NCBI GenBank assembly: GCA_905221615.1
Contig: CAJNDT010001324.1
Span: 310,001-374,000, forward strand
Direction: 5' to 3'
Origin: Symbiodinium sp. CCMP2592
Taxonomy: Eukaryota; Sar; Dinophyceae; Suessiales; Symbiodiniaceae
Length of the DNA stretch: 64,000 bases
Shown piece by piece: positions 23,581 to 35,054 of the stretch (within the stretch, counting starts at the first letter, position 1; the number at the start of each line of letters is the position of its first letter). The position numbers were made by a program, and so were the translations under genes. Below the pieces are notes generated by a model. The model was not told the DNA's origin, searched no databases, and saw nothing but the letters and a program-made list of their open reading frames with translations.

Positions 23581-24607
23581 TTACGAAGCCTCCTCGTCAT
23601 CATCCTTGTCGACGTCCACGGGTCCGTCAACATCGATCTCTTCCTCTCGCGAGAACGGTACTTCAAGGCTCGAGTTACGAAGTCCTATACAAGACTTGGA
23701 ACCGTCTGCATAGGGTCAGGGCGAGTCTTCATTCGGGAGCCCTCAACTTAACCCATGAAAACGTCCTGCTCTGACTCCTCTGACTCTGACTCGACGTCGA
23801 TGTCCCGATCCCGCTCTTCCTGGCCCAAAAGTGTTCTCCCACTCCAGTCCTAACACCTGACAGGAAAGCCTATCCAGGAACAAGGGTAACATACAGAACG
23901 GGCCGCAACAAGGGAGGGAGGGAGGGAGGGAGAGAGAACAACCAACCCAGACAAACATAAAAAGCGAGAGAGAGAGACAGAGAGAGAGAGAGAAAGAGAG
24001 AAAGAGAGACAGAGAGAGAGAGAGAGAGAGTGAGAGAGAGAGCGGGGGAGGGGGGGTACGAGCTCGAGCTTGGGAGAGAAAGACAGAGAGAGACACAGAG
24101 ACACAGAGAGACAGGGAGACAGAGAGACAGAACAGACAGACAGCCAGACAGAGAGATACACACATAGGCAGAGAGACAGACAGATAGACAGCTAGACAGA
24201 CAGAGAGAGCGAGAAAGCTAGGGAGGGAGAGAGAACGAGAGATGTGTGTGTGTGTGTGTGTGTGCGCACATGCACAAACATCCTCATATCTGTGCATGTA
24301 CACTCCCTGGGGTGTTGATCGCTGCATGCACCGGCAACATGCAACTCGTGAAACTAATTATCATATTTCAGATGACACTCCTACACGGTTGAGTTCGGCT
24401 GAATCTAGACTCAGCAACCTACCATACTGGCACGAGATTAGCGCGGCTAAGCGGTCATGATTCTTGCAGCCGTGCCTGCCGAACTCTTAGCCCCAAACAC
24501 CAATCCTACCCATGGCCCTCCCACGAATCCAAACTCCGAACCAAGAGACCGGGAGCCTCTGCTTCCTCCGACTCGGACTCTGAGTCACTGCGCTCCTCCG
24601 CGGTCAG
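23581..24607 (-). CDS. Acidic Ser/Glu-rich exons of an unknown gene
   Basis: Three minus-strand segments share the same acidic style. They are 24607-24506 (LTAEERSDSESESEEAEAPG, TAG end), about 23826-23748 (GQEERDRDIDVESESEESEQ, TAA end) and about 23700-23581 (PFSREEEIDVDGPVDVDKDD, TAA end). Each ends in a stop only after its acidic run, as expected if an exon is read into its intron. They probably belong to one gene for an acidic, possibly nuclear protein, with the AG microsatellite at 23.9-24.2 kb in an intron. Exon junctions are not resolved. Confidence 0.35.
23915..24264. repeat. AG-rich microsatellite with (TG)n end
   Basis: A purine tract of GAGA, GACA and GGGA units covers about 320 bp and ends in (TG)n at 24243-24263. 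Leu/Ser/Cys-rich frames opposite are by-products. Confidence 0.92.
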
Positions 24608-24649
24608 CACTCATGGGAAAGTCTTTGATGGCGAGGGTTGCAAGGTACG

Positions 24650-27499
24650 AAGCTAAGGCAAGCGGCGGTCTTCTGATACACTGTGTACAGGTTTAAAACG
24701 ACAAGAAAAACAGCTCCAGGAAGGAGGAGCGGCACAGACAACATATAGCTAGCGTTCATGCAATCGCTGCCTGGATCACTCTCCGATGCCCCCTGTCGTC
24801 CCATGCTTGCAGTCGCCTGGAGCAGAAAAGCAGGTACGTTGTCTCTCGCAAACGGCTGTGCACTGCAAAGATGGCTTTGGAGTCCGAATGTGGCTCATGT
24901 CTCCCTGATGCGACCTTGACTCAGCCAATCAAGGAAGGCCGAAAGCTGCCCCCAGTTGCTACAATAGCCGAAAAGCCAAAAGCCCAACGTTCCCTTCTCA
25001 GAACTCCGCGCAACGGGCCGCTCTCGCCGAGACAGCCGAGCTCGTGCCGGAGCCTGTTCACCCGAGGCAAGGCCAGGCAAAAAAGACCGCCTGCCACAAC
25101 TCTTGGGAATGTAGAGAATGCAGATACGTATATATTCGTACCGGACGGCATCCTTGCTCAAGCTGCACTGTTGCGAATTCGGTGTGATGGAAGAATCGAC
25201 TGCTCTACTGCTGCTGTGCTGTACGAAAACAATGAGCATGCTTTCATGTGCGTTGTATGTATATTCCTTTGCGCCTGAGGTACGCACGCTACATCTCAGC
25301 ACTTTACTCAAGGAGAGAGTGGAATATTCAGTCACGTGTCGAAGTATTGACCACATATGTTTGGATCCACATTGAACCGTTCCTATGCATGCTGCGCGCA
25401 AGTATCGACTTGCAGGTTGATGCGTGGTTGCTCATTGCTGCCATTGCTGCCACTGTACACTATCTATTTGCACTGTTCCAGCTTCAAAGCAATCTCCTGT
25501 GGTCAGCAGCCTTGAGGCTCGTAGCAGACGACTGTGGCGCATCCTCCCTGCATAAAGAAAGGGCATATCGGAAAGCGCTTGCAAATGCCTTCTTCTGCCA
25601 CGGGTCTGTTTCGACTGCCGTACAGACACGCTGCCATGTGACATCCGATTCCTTGAGTCGCGGCGCCGCAGCATAATGGCCGATGAGGCCTGCGCCTAAG
25701 CCACCACGATCGGTGAAGTTAAGGGCTTCACCGGTCACAGTAAAGAGAAACTCACGAAGTGTAGCTGCAGTGTAGCTGCAGTTTTGGCGGGGCTGATCAA
25801 GTTGGTGGAAACTGTGACGAACTTAACCACAAAGGCCGACAAGCTGGCTGCCCAGCAGAATGCCCCGTGTCATGCTCAGCACGAGATCAGAATGCTGTCG
25901 AATCATTCTTCTGGAAATTCAGCTGTTTGCTGCAACCCTCTCTAACGCCTGCAGCTGTCCCTGTAATACATCTAAATCCGAAAGGAGATTGCCTGAGCAC
26001 GATCAAGCTTAAGGAAACCCTACCACTAACGCCTCCACAGGGATGCTCCGAGGCTAACACATTGGCGCGGGGCGCTAGCGTTACCTGCTTCTTTTGCACA
26101 CTGATTCGCGGTGTCAGCAAAAACGTACCACGCGCACACACAAACACGCCCGCATACAGTGCTAGGGAACCAAATAGTCCCAAAGAAATACTCACGCAGG
26201 CTTCCGCTGGCAAGCTAATGTCCAGCATGGAAGGCTGTGATATGCTGTGATGCTTGCTTGCAGGAGCTACGGTGGCAATCAGCTGAAACACATGTTGTAT
26301 CGATACATGATACATGCAGACCGCATCTGTGAGCTCACAGCAACTGCATGGCAGCACTGGGTAATCCCATCCCAAACCCTGTGTGCGCCTTGACGCCCTC
26401 CCGGCTTTCGGACGAGCGGTCTGCAGCCAGGGCGGCCAAGCAAAGCAGTTCTCGATGCATGTTCAGCAACAGCAACTAGCACTATCCCCGGGCCACCACC
26501 CCCTGAAACCACGACTGACACCAATCGGAAGAGGAATCTATTTCATAGCAGCCCCCTCTTCTCTCACGAAATCCACTCAAAAAACCAGAAGAAGACCCGG
26601 CGGGCCGGGCCCCTGGGCTCGGCTCAGGCCTTCGGCTCCGGGGCCCGGCCGTAGGATGAGGCCACCATTCGCTCCGTCCGGCGGCGGGGACGGCGAGGCA
26701 TGGCCTCAGGAGATTTAAGCAACGCGGCCCGGCCCGGCCCCGGGCCCCCCCCCCGGGCCCCCTTCCTTCAGCCAAGTTCTGACAATCGAGTCGATTCACG
26801 CAGCGATCAGCACGCACCGTTTTGACAAGAGCTTCCCCCCCCCCCCCCCCGCGATAACCAGCTGAGGCCGCCCGCGTCGCCTCTCCTGTGCAACGAGCTC
26901 ACACAGCCACAAGCTTCGAGGACGCGGAGTTGAGTCAAGTTCGCGGCCCCTTCGCCCTCCTTTCTCTCGGATTTTTTAGTCCAGTGGTAGAAAATAGCTA
27001 GCAAGGTAGACATCCAGGAGCGCTCCAATTCGACTCTCACAACTTGCGCAGTCCAGGCGAAGTGCCTGAGTTCGATGTGCGATGGCTGCTCCTTAATTGC
27101 GGCTTATAGACATTTCCGACAGTGCAGTGGTCCTCGCCATCCCTGCGAAGGGCCCCGGGGAGGGCCTCTCCAGCTCGAGTACTTCAGCTCACAGATGACT
27201 GAACGTGTAACTTGTCAAGTTTCGTGTCGAGATCCTTTTGCAGTATATTCGTCGTGCAAATGTTGAGGGACAGCCTTCCTTCGAAATATGGCCAACGCAC
27301 ATAGGTCCCGGGTTCTTGCATCATGCAACGTCTTGCTGGCACTTCGTAACAATACGGCGACTACAATATCTGGCATGCTCTAGAGTGGTAAACTGCTGGA
27401 TGAGCAAGTCGAGGCAATCACAGGCAAGCGCAGCTTCCCGCGGTCCCTGCCTGCGCAAGCCTCGAGCGAAACTATTGGGAGTTGTCTCAAGCTTGCCTA
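24650..27499. other. Long stretch without an assigned gene
   Basis: A minus-strand frame at 25484-25738 (containing LNFTDRGGLGAGLIGHYAAA) may be an exon, family unknown. A strongly G+C-rich segment at 26590-26770 includes C and G homopolymer runs, and a poly-C run lies at about 26836-26850. These are not ribosomal RNA as far as I can tell. Confidence 0.35.
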
Positions 27500-27922
27500 T
27501 CAATCAACTCCTCCACATCCAGGAGCTTGTATGCTGCATGAGCGTGTGTCTAGCTGTCCCTGAAACCTCTTGAATACGAACAGTGAGGAAAACCAGCAAG
27601 CGCACTCCCTGGCTCTTTGGATTCTGATTCTGGGAGCAGCCACTATCTCCTTCTGTCCGATAGTAACTACTGGATCGCCGGCATCACTGCTCCTGTACGT
27701 ATTGCCTGAATCTGTCTCTATCTGGTGTTCAGAGCTAGCTTTTCGCTGACACTGCTGCTGCTGCTGCGGCTGCTCATGCTGCAGCTGCCTACGAGATTCT
27801 CTGATTTTGTCGGGAGCCTTCAGAAGACCTGCTTGAGCCCCAGGGAGGTCCGATAATGAGTCCGATTTATCTTCGGAAGGCGTGTAGAAGTCCGAGCGCC
27901 CGCGCAAACGCCGAGCCGCCAT
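27500..27922 (-). CDS. First exon of an unknown protein, Gln-rich
   Basis: An ATG at 27922 opens a frame with protein-like composition (MAARRLRGRSDFYTPSEDKS) and a Gln-rich patch (EQPQQQQQCQ) near residue 55. It stays plausible to about residue 90 and then probably enters an intron. It could be the 5' end of the acidic gene downstream at 23.6-24.6 kb, but nothing proves the link. Confidence 0.35.
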   Translation of the reverse strand: MAARRLRGRSDFYTPSEDKSDSLSDLPGAQAGLLKAPDKIRESRRQLQHEQPQQQQQCQRKASSEHQIETDSGNTYRSSDAGDPVVTIGQKEIVAAPRIRIQRARECACWFSSLFVFKRFQGQLDTRSCSIQAPGCGGVD

Positions 27923-28301
27923 GCACCGGCGCCCTACGTCCAGCTCCTAATCTGAGTCAAGGACTTGAAGTTGTCGTGCTGGATGACTTCAGTGCTTGCA
28001 GCGGGCGCTTTCTTATTGACATGTACTGACCAACTCTTCAAACAAAGCAATTATCCCTGGAATGCCGCCGATATTAACAGCACTTAGCGCGGGCACATGC
28101 TCTCAGACTAGGGCTAAGGGGCTAGGCTGAGGTTCTTCCATGTCATACGGTGGAGTAACTTTTTAGTCGTCTTGTATACTGTAGTCAAGGCGGATCACAT
28201 GGCTTCAGCTTCGGCTTGAAGTCCAAGGTGAGGCTTTCGTGATTGCTACAAGCTTTCGAAACTTGAAAAACGCCAGGTGTGCAAAGAGGCAGAACTGTGA
28301 T

Positions 28302-30470
28302 TCAAATCTTACGGCTTTGTCGAAACAGCGGTGTTGCAGAGAATGCCACCAACAAGAAATAAATCTCGACACTGCTCAGAGCAAGTTCCACTGCCGTTTC
28401 GACATCGCCTTGCAACGGCAGCGATCCGTTTTTGACCCTGACGAAACAACGCTTAGCGACGTCCCAGACAAACTTCAAATTGGTAGCCTCTTGGGCGGCA
28501 CTTCCAGAAGGGGTGCAACTTGAGCTCTCCAAATGCTCGGACCTAATAAAAGTCCAGACGACGGCGCTTGCTCATGCAACGGACTTCAGTGCAGCTAGGT
28601 CGCCCCAGCTGCGTTTTCATCATCCTTTTTCCAGCGTCTCTCGAAGTCTGCCATCGCCAGGGTGCGCCTTGAAGCGCTTGCGGCCGGACCGACACACGGT
28701 CCTGAACCTCCGCATCTTTCGATTTCATCTCCTTCGGAAAGGACCAGTTCGCTGCTAAGCTGAGACATCCTCAGATATTTGCCTCATACACATTACAAAA
28801 CGCACTGCAGAACAAACCATCCAATCAATATCCTGCTCCTTCTCCGGCAAGAACTCTTCCTTGACCTGCAGCTGCCTGCACACTGTCGGTATTTAAACTT
28901 CAATGGTGACATCCCTGACAATAACACATTGCGTTAGTTGCCGCCTGGTGGCTGAAGCCGAAGCTGCCGTCTGATCGTCCGACGGCGCCAAGGTGGTGGA
29001 AGCTCTTGGTGGTCTTGCGGTCGGACCGACATATGGTGCTGCCCGGCAGGGGCAGCAGCAGCCGAAACATTCGAGCCCGCATTCGTCATCTTGACCTCCT
29101 TCAAACAATGCCATTGGACCTGTAAACTAAGACATGACATGTACCTTAAACACGCAACGAAACGCACTGCAGAACACCTCATCTAGTCACAACCCTCCTC
29201 TTTCTCCGGCACGACCTCTTCTTTGACCCGCCGTTGCCTGTGCACTGGTGTCTGAGACTTCAACGGTGATATCCCTGACGAGGAAGCATCGAACCACTTG
29301 CAGCCCAGTTGCGGAAGCTGCAGTCCGTTTGTCCTTCGCCTTTTGGGTTTCGGAAGCTGACGGCGCCAAGGTGCACGTGCAAGCTCGTCGCGATCTTCTG
29401 GTCGGTGCCCTTCGAAGGGGCTTGTCGCGGAAGGTGTGGGAACAGCAGAACTGGCCACTTTCGAGCCCGCTTCTGCCATCCTGACCTCCTCCAAACAGCG
29501 CCAATCAGCTGAGTTATAGCATACCATGCATGCAACAAACGACAAACACTCGCAAAGCTTGCATTTGCCACGTCCTCGCCGTCCTCCTTGGGGGCGACCT
29601 CTTCCTTGACCCCTCCGGGTTGCCAATCTCCGCTCTCTGCGGCAGTGGCAAGTTTCGAGTCTGCATCTGTCGTCTTGACCTGCTTCGAAGGGCCAGTCAA
29701 CTGGGCCTGTAGCCTGAAACACATGCCACAAACACCGGCAGACCGTGCTTACTGAACAAGCATCTGCCCCGCTCCTGTGGACTGGAATCCTCTTTTTGCG
29801 GGACGACCTCTTCCTTGACCCCGCCGGGTTGCCAATCTCCGCTCTCTGCGGCAGTGGCAAGTTTCGAGTCTGCATCTGTCTTCTTGACCTCCTTCAAGCA
29901 GGGCCCGTCCACCGGGCAAAAAGCCTGACAGGCGCTTGCTGAACCAGCATCCCAACGCTCCTCACCCTCTTTGTCAGGGGCGACCTCTTCCTTGACCACT
30001 GCAGGTGGCCAATCTCCACTCCACCGCTCGTGCCTCTCCGCAGCAAACCCAGGTCAACACTTCGGTGCAGAATAGCTGCTGGTGGTTTGAAGCATCGAAA
30101 TACCTGCTGCCAAGGTGCCTGTGTCGCTGTCTGGTCATCCTCTGCTCCTTCGGGTTCGGAAGGTGATGCCGCACGGGCATAGATTCCGAATCTGTCTGCC
30201 AGAACTCCAGCTGCTTCTTCGTCGGCACCTTGAAGGCCTTTAAGGCAAATGCGCCGAGTTTCGGACCTCAGGTGCACTAAACCTGAGATAGCACGTGCTG
30301 CACTGGATGGCATGTCAAAGATGCGTCCCTCAATGCTGGGCAAGCCGCCCATCACATCAGCGCTAGTAGATGCATTAGGCTGAACCGGCTCGTCCGAACT
30401 CAGCGGATAGTCTGCGTTCAGCCAAAGTCCCGCCTTTCGCTTGCCACTCTTGCTTTTGCCTGGGCGGTCA
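28302..30470 (-). CDS. Multi-exon gene with tandemly duplicated VKEEV modules
   Basis: The first clear exon runs from about 30470 to 30120. It encodes GKSKSGKRKAGLWLNADYPL and, later, SAARAISGLVHLRSETRRIC, ending in an acidic SEPEGAEDDQTATQ. Downstream, five short segments repeat a VKEE-(V/F)-x-P-x-KE motif at about 29990, 29810, 29605, 29225 and 28860. Two of them (near 29.8 and 29.6 kb) are preceded by an almost identical DADSKLATAAESGDWQPGG. Between them recur APWRR-type basic segments at about 29350, 29000 and 28650. The last exon-like segment (28530-28302) is of ordinary composition (NLKFVWDVAKRCFVRVKNGS). I recognise no family. The protein would be a modular, charged, repeat-built one, and splicing order is unverified. 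Confidence 0.4.
29578..29897 (-). repeat. Tandem ~205-bp duplication covering one exon module
   Basis: Segments 29616-29691 and 29821-29897 are nearly identical over about 76 bp, including GTTGCCAATCTCCGCTCTCT and GGCAAGTTTCGAGTCTGCAT. Each is preceded on the plus strand by the VKEEV-coding piece. A more divergent pair of about 320 bp relates 28790-29110 to 29150-29500. Confidence 0.8.
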
Positions 30471-30479
30471 AGACTTCTT

Positions 30480-31402
30480 TTTTGCGGAGATTTGGCCGAT
30501 GCAGTCTACGGCTGTTATGGCGTTTGTGGCTTTTCTTATACATGAGAACATCTGCGAAACGCACAGCAGAGGCAGCAAGCAATGCCGGCCAACACCATAC
30601 CATAACTGGAGAATCTGAAAGGCTTTCAAGCTCAGCCCCCCTCGTTCCCACATACCTGCCGCATGAGCAGCTCCTCTGGATGTTAACAGGCCATGACCCA
30701 GTTCTGAACCTCAGAGCATCCCTGCTCCTTGTCTAATCATATGCATCGGCGTTGTCTCTGACAGAACCCTTTCTGCCAACGAAAACGTCCTCCAGGACCC
30801 ACCATAGACCGTTCCGAGCAATCCTTGGAGGTCCCCGCACTGCCTGACACCTCGTACCCCATAACCCCTCACCTTACCCTACAATGCGCTAAATACCCTT
30901 GCAATGAAAGAAGGGTTAAGAGGTTATGTGTCTAGGGGAGATCCGTGTTTCAGCACAAAGCGATCTCGATGGCCAAAGTTGCAAGCGAGCCACGCTTGCT
31001 GACCGGAAGCGGGTCTTCAGGCGGGTCCGGTCGAGCTCTGCGCATGAACGTATCAGCTGAGAGCTTCTCGCCTTCAGCAAAAATCGAGGATGAGTGGCAT
31101 GCGATTCCACAAGGGGACAGTCAAACTTTAGACAAGCCGCAACGAGGGCCATGATCGGCAACTTCCCACCCGCTTCCCCAAGACAAGTGGCATCCTGACA
31201 GACATGCGACGAGCTCGTCCAACAAGTGCAATCGAAAAACGAAATTCATGGCGAAATCTGCAACTTCGATGACAAGGATCTCTTGCAGCAGAAGCCGCCA
31301 AAGGGTTGTGTCTGGCTAACCTGCACTGCAGATCTTTACCCGTTGGGGCAGCTCTGTCCTTCAGCACGCGCTAACAGACCTAAGATTCGGGCGGTTGGCC
31401 GC
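30480..31402. other. Stretch without an assigned gene
   Basis: Nothing recognisable on either strand. A short plus-strand frame at 30966-31154 has acceptable composition but no domain. Confidence 0.35.
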
Positions 31403-31442
31403 TCACTTGTGACTTCTATTCTGTCTCGCTTGTGGCTTCTCA
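31403..31442 (+). repeat. Left copy of a 40-bp inverted pair
   Basis: Complementary to 33182-33221 with two mismatches in 40. Shorter direct relatives containing CACTTGTGACTTCTATT or CTGTGACTTCTC follow at about 31463-31505 and 31545. With the right copy it brackets about 1.8 kb of minisatellite and A+T-rich DNA. Confidence 0.85.
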
Positions 31443-31644
31443 AGCCTTGCCCGAGAGGCGGATCACTTGTGACTTCTATTTTGGTCATCTGTGACTTCTC
31501 TGACACACGAGTTTGCAGCACGTCTCGGCAAAAGTGCTTCGAATCACCTGTGACTTCTCCGAGCTGACAGAAGAATTCGCAACCCTGGTGGCGAAAATCA
31601 GTTGTGATGCCGGTTCTTCATAGACCTTACATTTAAAGTTCAAA

Positions 31645-32215
31645 ATGTATCTTAAACACGCCCCCTCATTTGGCGATGCTACCGCATCATCTATCTGAAA
31701 CACGCGTTTGGCGAGTCCGGCTTATTATCGTATAACTTAAACACGCCCCCTCATGTGGCGGTTGTGGTTAATCATATATCCTAAACACGCCCGTGCCCCG
31801 CAGTTGACGACGCCGGTTCCCAATATATCTCAAACGGACCCCTCATTTGGCGACTTCGGTTCAAGATTTAAAACACGTCCCCTCGTTTCGCGATGTCGGT
31901 TCAAGATATATTTTAAACACGGCCCCTCATGTAGCGATTCCGCTTCAAGATATATCAAAAACACACCCCTCATTTGGCGATGCGATTCCGGTTCAAATAT
32001 ATAGAAACACGACCCCTTGTTTGGCGATTCCGGTTCAACATATATCTTTATCATGCCCCCTCATTTGGCAATGCTACTTCAGCATCTATCTGAAACGCGC
32101 CCCCTCGTTTGGCGATGCTGCTTCATCAGCTGTCTTAAACACGGACCCTCATTTGGCGATTCCGGTTGCCCATTATTCTTTAACACGTCCTCTCATTACG
32201 CGAAATCAACGCGTG
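31645..32215. repeat. ~45-bp minisatellite, about 13 copies
   Basis: Units start with TTAAACACGCCCCCTCATTT, continue GGCGATTCCGGTTCAA and end in an ATATAT-like spacer. Successive starts lie about 40-48 bp apart. Copies differ by 10-25%. Two further copies lie beyond the A+T island. Confidence 0.88.
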
Positions 32216-32250
32216 AATTAAAATGAAGCAAAATACAAACGAGAAGTGAA

Positions 32251-32420
32251 CGAAATTTGGTTGTTTACTGGTGATGTGGTTTTATTAATGGTTCGTGGTT
32301 GGTGTGGTGTGGGTGGTTGGGTTATTTGTAATGGTAAGAAACTGAAGCACGAAATAACCCAACCTAAACACGAACCAACGAACCAATTAATAAAAACACA
32401 CCCCAGAAAACCCAATTTCG
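32251..32420. repeat. Foldback segment within the minisatellite
   Basis: Arms at 32251-32327 and 32352-32420 are imperfect complements (matching blocks include CGAAATT, TTTATTAAT-GGTTCGT and GGTTGGGTTATT). They surround a ~24-bp loop and interrupt the minisatellite. It resembles a small non-autonomous foldback or MITE remnant. No target duplication was established. Confidence 0.65.
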
Positions 32421-32469
32421 TTCGTGTTGTGTGTCATTTAAATTAAAAGAAGCATGCTTACGTTACACT

Positions 32470-32990
32470 ACATTATCTTCTTTCAATTTAAATAAAACAC
32501 AACACTCTCATAGAACAGAATATCATATCATATAATATGATATACTATAATATCATATCATATAATATAATATAAAATAATATATGTATAATATAGTATA
32601 GGAGAATATTTTATAATATAATATTATATTACATCATGTAAAATAATATAACATAATAAAACCTAATATAATATAATATATTATATTATACGAAAATATT
32701 ATATTGTATCATATTACGTTGTATTATATAATATGATGTAAAATGATGTGATATCATATAACATGATGTAACATACTACAGTATAAAATGATATAATGAT
32801 ATAGTACAATATAGGTGAATATAACATAATATAAGAAACGAGAAAAAGTGATATAGCAATATATAACGTAGCATTATATAATGTAAGATAGTATAATATA
32901 GTATAACATATAGCAGTATATAGCGTAACATGTTATAAACATAAAAACTGTAAAAGAAAATCTTTATAATGTAATATAACCGAATATTTA
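32470..32990. repeat. Almost pure A+T island
   Basis: About 500 bp made mainly of ATATCATATAATATGATATA-like palindromic words, unlike the balanced composition around it. No coding frame of interest. It adjoins the foldback segment and ends where the minisatellite resumes. Confidence 0.85.
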
Positions 32991-32991
32991 T

Positions 32992-33086
32992 TCTGAAACA
33001 CGCCCCCTCCTTTGGCATTTGGCGATGCTACTTCATCATCTATCTTAAACACGCCCCCTCATTTGGCGATTCTGGTTCAACATCCT
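32992..33086. repeat. Resumed minisatellite, two copies
   Basis: Two more units of the 31.6-32.2 kb array (both with AAACACGCCCCCTC) directly follow the A+T island. This shows that the island and foldback segment split one array. Confidence 0.85.
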
Positions 33087-33181
33087 GTTTCGGCTTGCTT
33101 GGTATCAGGATGTGGACGGAGGGAGGGAGGGAGGGAGGGAGTCCAAACCTATGGAAATGCAGGATTGTTCAAGGTGAGAAA

Positions 33182-33221
33182 TGAGAAGTCACAAGCGAGA
33201 CAAAATAGAAGTCACAAGTGA
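33182..33221 (-). repeat. Right copy of the 40-bp inverted pair
   Basis: Inverted partner of 31403-31442 (38 of 40 match). A (GGGA)n run lies just before it at 33118-33141. Confidence 0.85.
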
Positions 33222-33229
33222 CCCCTCTA

Positions 33230-35040
33230 CCATTCGGGCCGGTTCCAAGCACCGCCACGCCTGCAAGCGGCTATTTGACGCATTAAAAGCCCGCGAAATC
33301 CACAAACCCCACCTATCACCACAAGCCTGCAGAACGGCCTCACAACACATCCCTCGACTGTCGCCTGGTACGGGCAGGTGGTATTGGCGCAAGCGAGCGG
33401 CTGCATGCCTCTTCTGCACGCACTGAGGAGCATACCCCAGACTTAGTCGTTCTGTCAGGGTGTAGTGGTGTTGAAGTGCTGCTCACATGATGCTTCTTGC
33501 GCTGTTGCTAGAAATGAGCAGGACCAGCAAGGAGAGGCCTCAGCACAGGCCCTGCAAGACCTAGGGACTACCATAGTCCATAGTTCTACCAGGAGATGCT
33601 CAACAGTCTACAGCAAGTGGATCGCCATGAACCTCGCAAATTCATGCCCTTCGACCGGCGACAAAAGCGGCTCGCCTTTAGCAGTGGCCGCAGGAGCCCA
33701 TGTTTGTGATCGTGCGGCTGACAGTGACAGGGAACTGCTAGCCACGGTATGTTGAGAAACTCGGCTTGTCAGGCCATCGGCGCAAGTCGAGACTTCGAGG
33801 GCTCGGGTTCTTTCGAGGCTCTGGCTACAGATGCTTACTCAGCTTCCTCCTCGTTTCACGATCGGAGACACCAGACCGTCACACAAAGCCCAGACTTCTC
33901 CTGGATTTTGGTTAGACATTGGGCGCGCATGGCTGGTGCAGATTTGGAATCTCTGGATCTCCAGGAGAAGTGCGGATTCTGCGTGCGATCACAAGGCAGC
34001 CCCCGGGCGTGTTGGGAACAGGCTCGAGCCGAACTTGCGCAGCACTGGCGATTCTGAAGCACACCTCCTGCAGCTCCATTACGCGGCTCTCTCTCTCTCT
34101 CTCTCTCTTGCGGGTGGGGCATCCCTTAAGGCTCCCTCTCTACCGTTTCAGGACGGTCGCCGGAGGCTGGGGAAGTCCATCCACTGCACGCTTCTTTCCT
34201 TGACTGGACAGATCACTCGGCACGAGGCGCTCAGCAGCAACGACGTTTGGATATACTTCGTGGGAAACATGAGGCGTCTACCATGCACTACCATGCAGTC
34301 TGTGAACTCAGAACACCTGTCCACGATCTCTGCTCATGCAGTTCACGAGTGCACATCTCCTGCGTGCGATGCTTACCTGGATGCGTTAGGATATGAGTAG
34401 CTCGAAGGGGTGAGAGCAGACGACGGATTGACATCAGAAGGTGTCGGCCACGTCTCGCCAAGGCTCAAATCTTAGGCTTTCTTGTTAGCTATGCAGTCTC
34501 GGAACACATCACTGGTCAAAAGCGACGACTGGCCGCCCTTAGACGCTGGCAGTGAACTCGCATGCAAGCGAACCACAACTTGCCGGGGCAGAGAGGGCGA
34601 TCCTTGCTTGCTACAAGTTGAAAATGCGAAGGGCACTTGTCTCGGGAGTCTTCACCATCACAAAGGCAAGCTGAGAGAAGTTTCTTGAATACAACTTCAA
34701 CATGTACTGCACCGCCAAAGTTGAGACGACGGCCCGGCTACATGGCTCTCGCGGTGGAACCACTTTAAGAAAGCTGGCGGTCAATGTTCTCGAAAGATTG
34801 TCCAAAGGCTGCCCTGCCCTGCTTCCCTGGTACGCCAGCAGAAGATCTAGTTTGCCACCCAAGCCCGTGCAAGATCCACACCCCCATCAAGAACCCTGCA
34901 AGTGTCACCTCACAGCTTCCACCGCGAGATACATGGAACGTCGAGGAGGGCCCCAAGCATCCAGCAGGAACCTGACCCTCTTCTAAGGGGCCACCGAGCC
35001 GTGTTTCGGAAGCTAGAGACGCAGAAGCTTGAGGGGACCT
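33230..35040. other. Stretch without an assigned gene
   Basis: Plus-strand frames at 33749-34057 and 33831-34400 are open, the second through a (CT)n run at 34088-34112, but no domain is seen. A minus-strand frame at 34765-35139 is likewise unassigned. Confidence 0.35.
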
Positions 35041-35054
35041 CCCGTAAGGGCTCA

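Noticed and set aside
23743-24327. Leu/Ser/Cys-rich minus-strand frame of 194 codons
   Set aside because: Translation of the AG/TG microsatellite; the acidic frame near its 3' end is more convincing.
26590-26860. G+C-rich segment as possible ribosomal RNA or CpG island
   Set aside because: No conserved rRNA core motif is visible; homopolymer C and G runs explain the composition.
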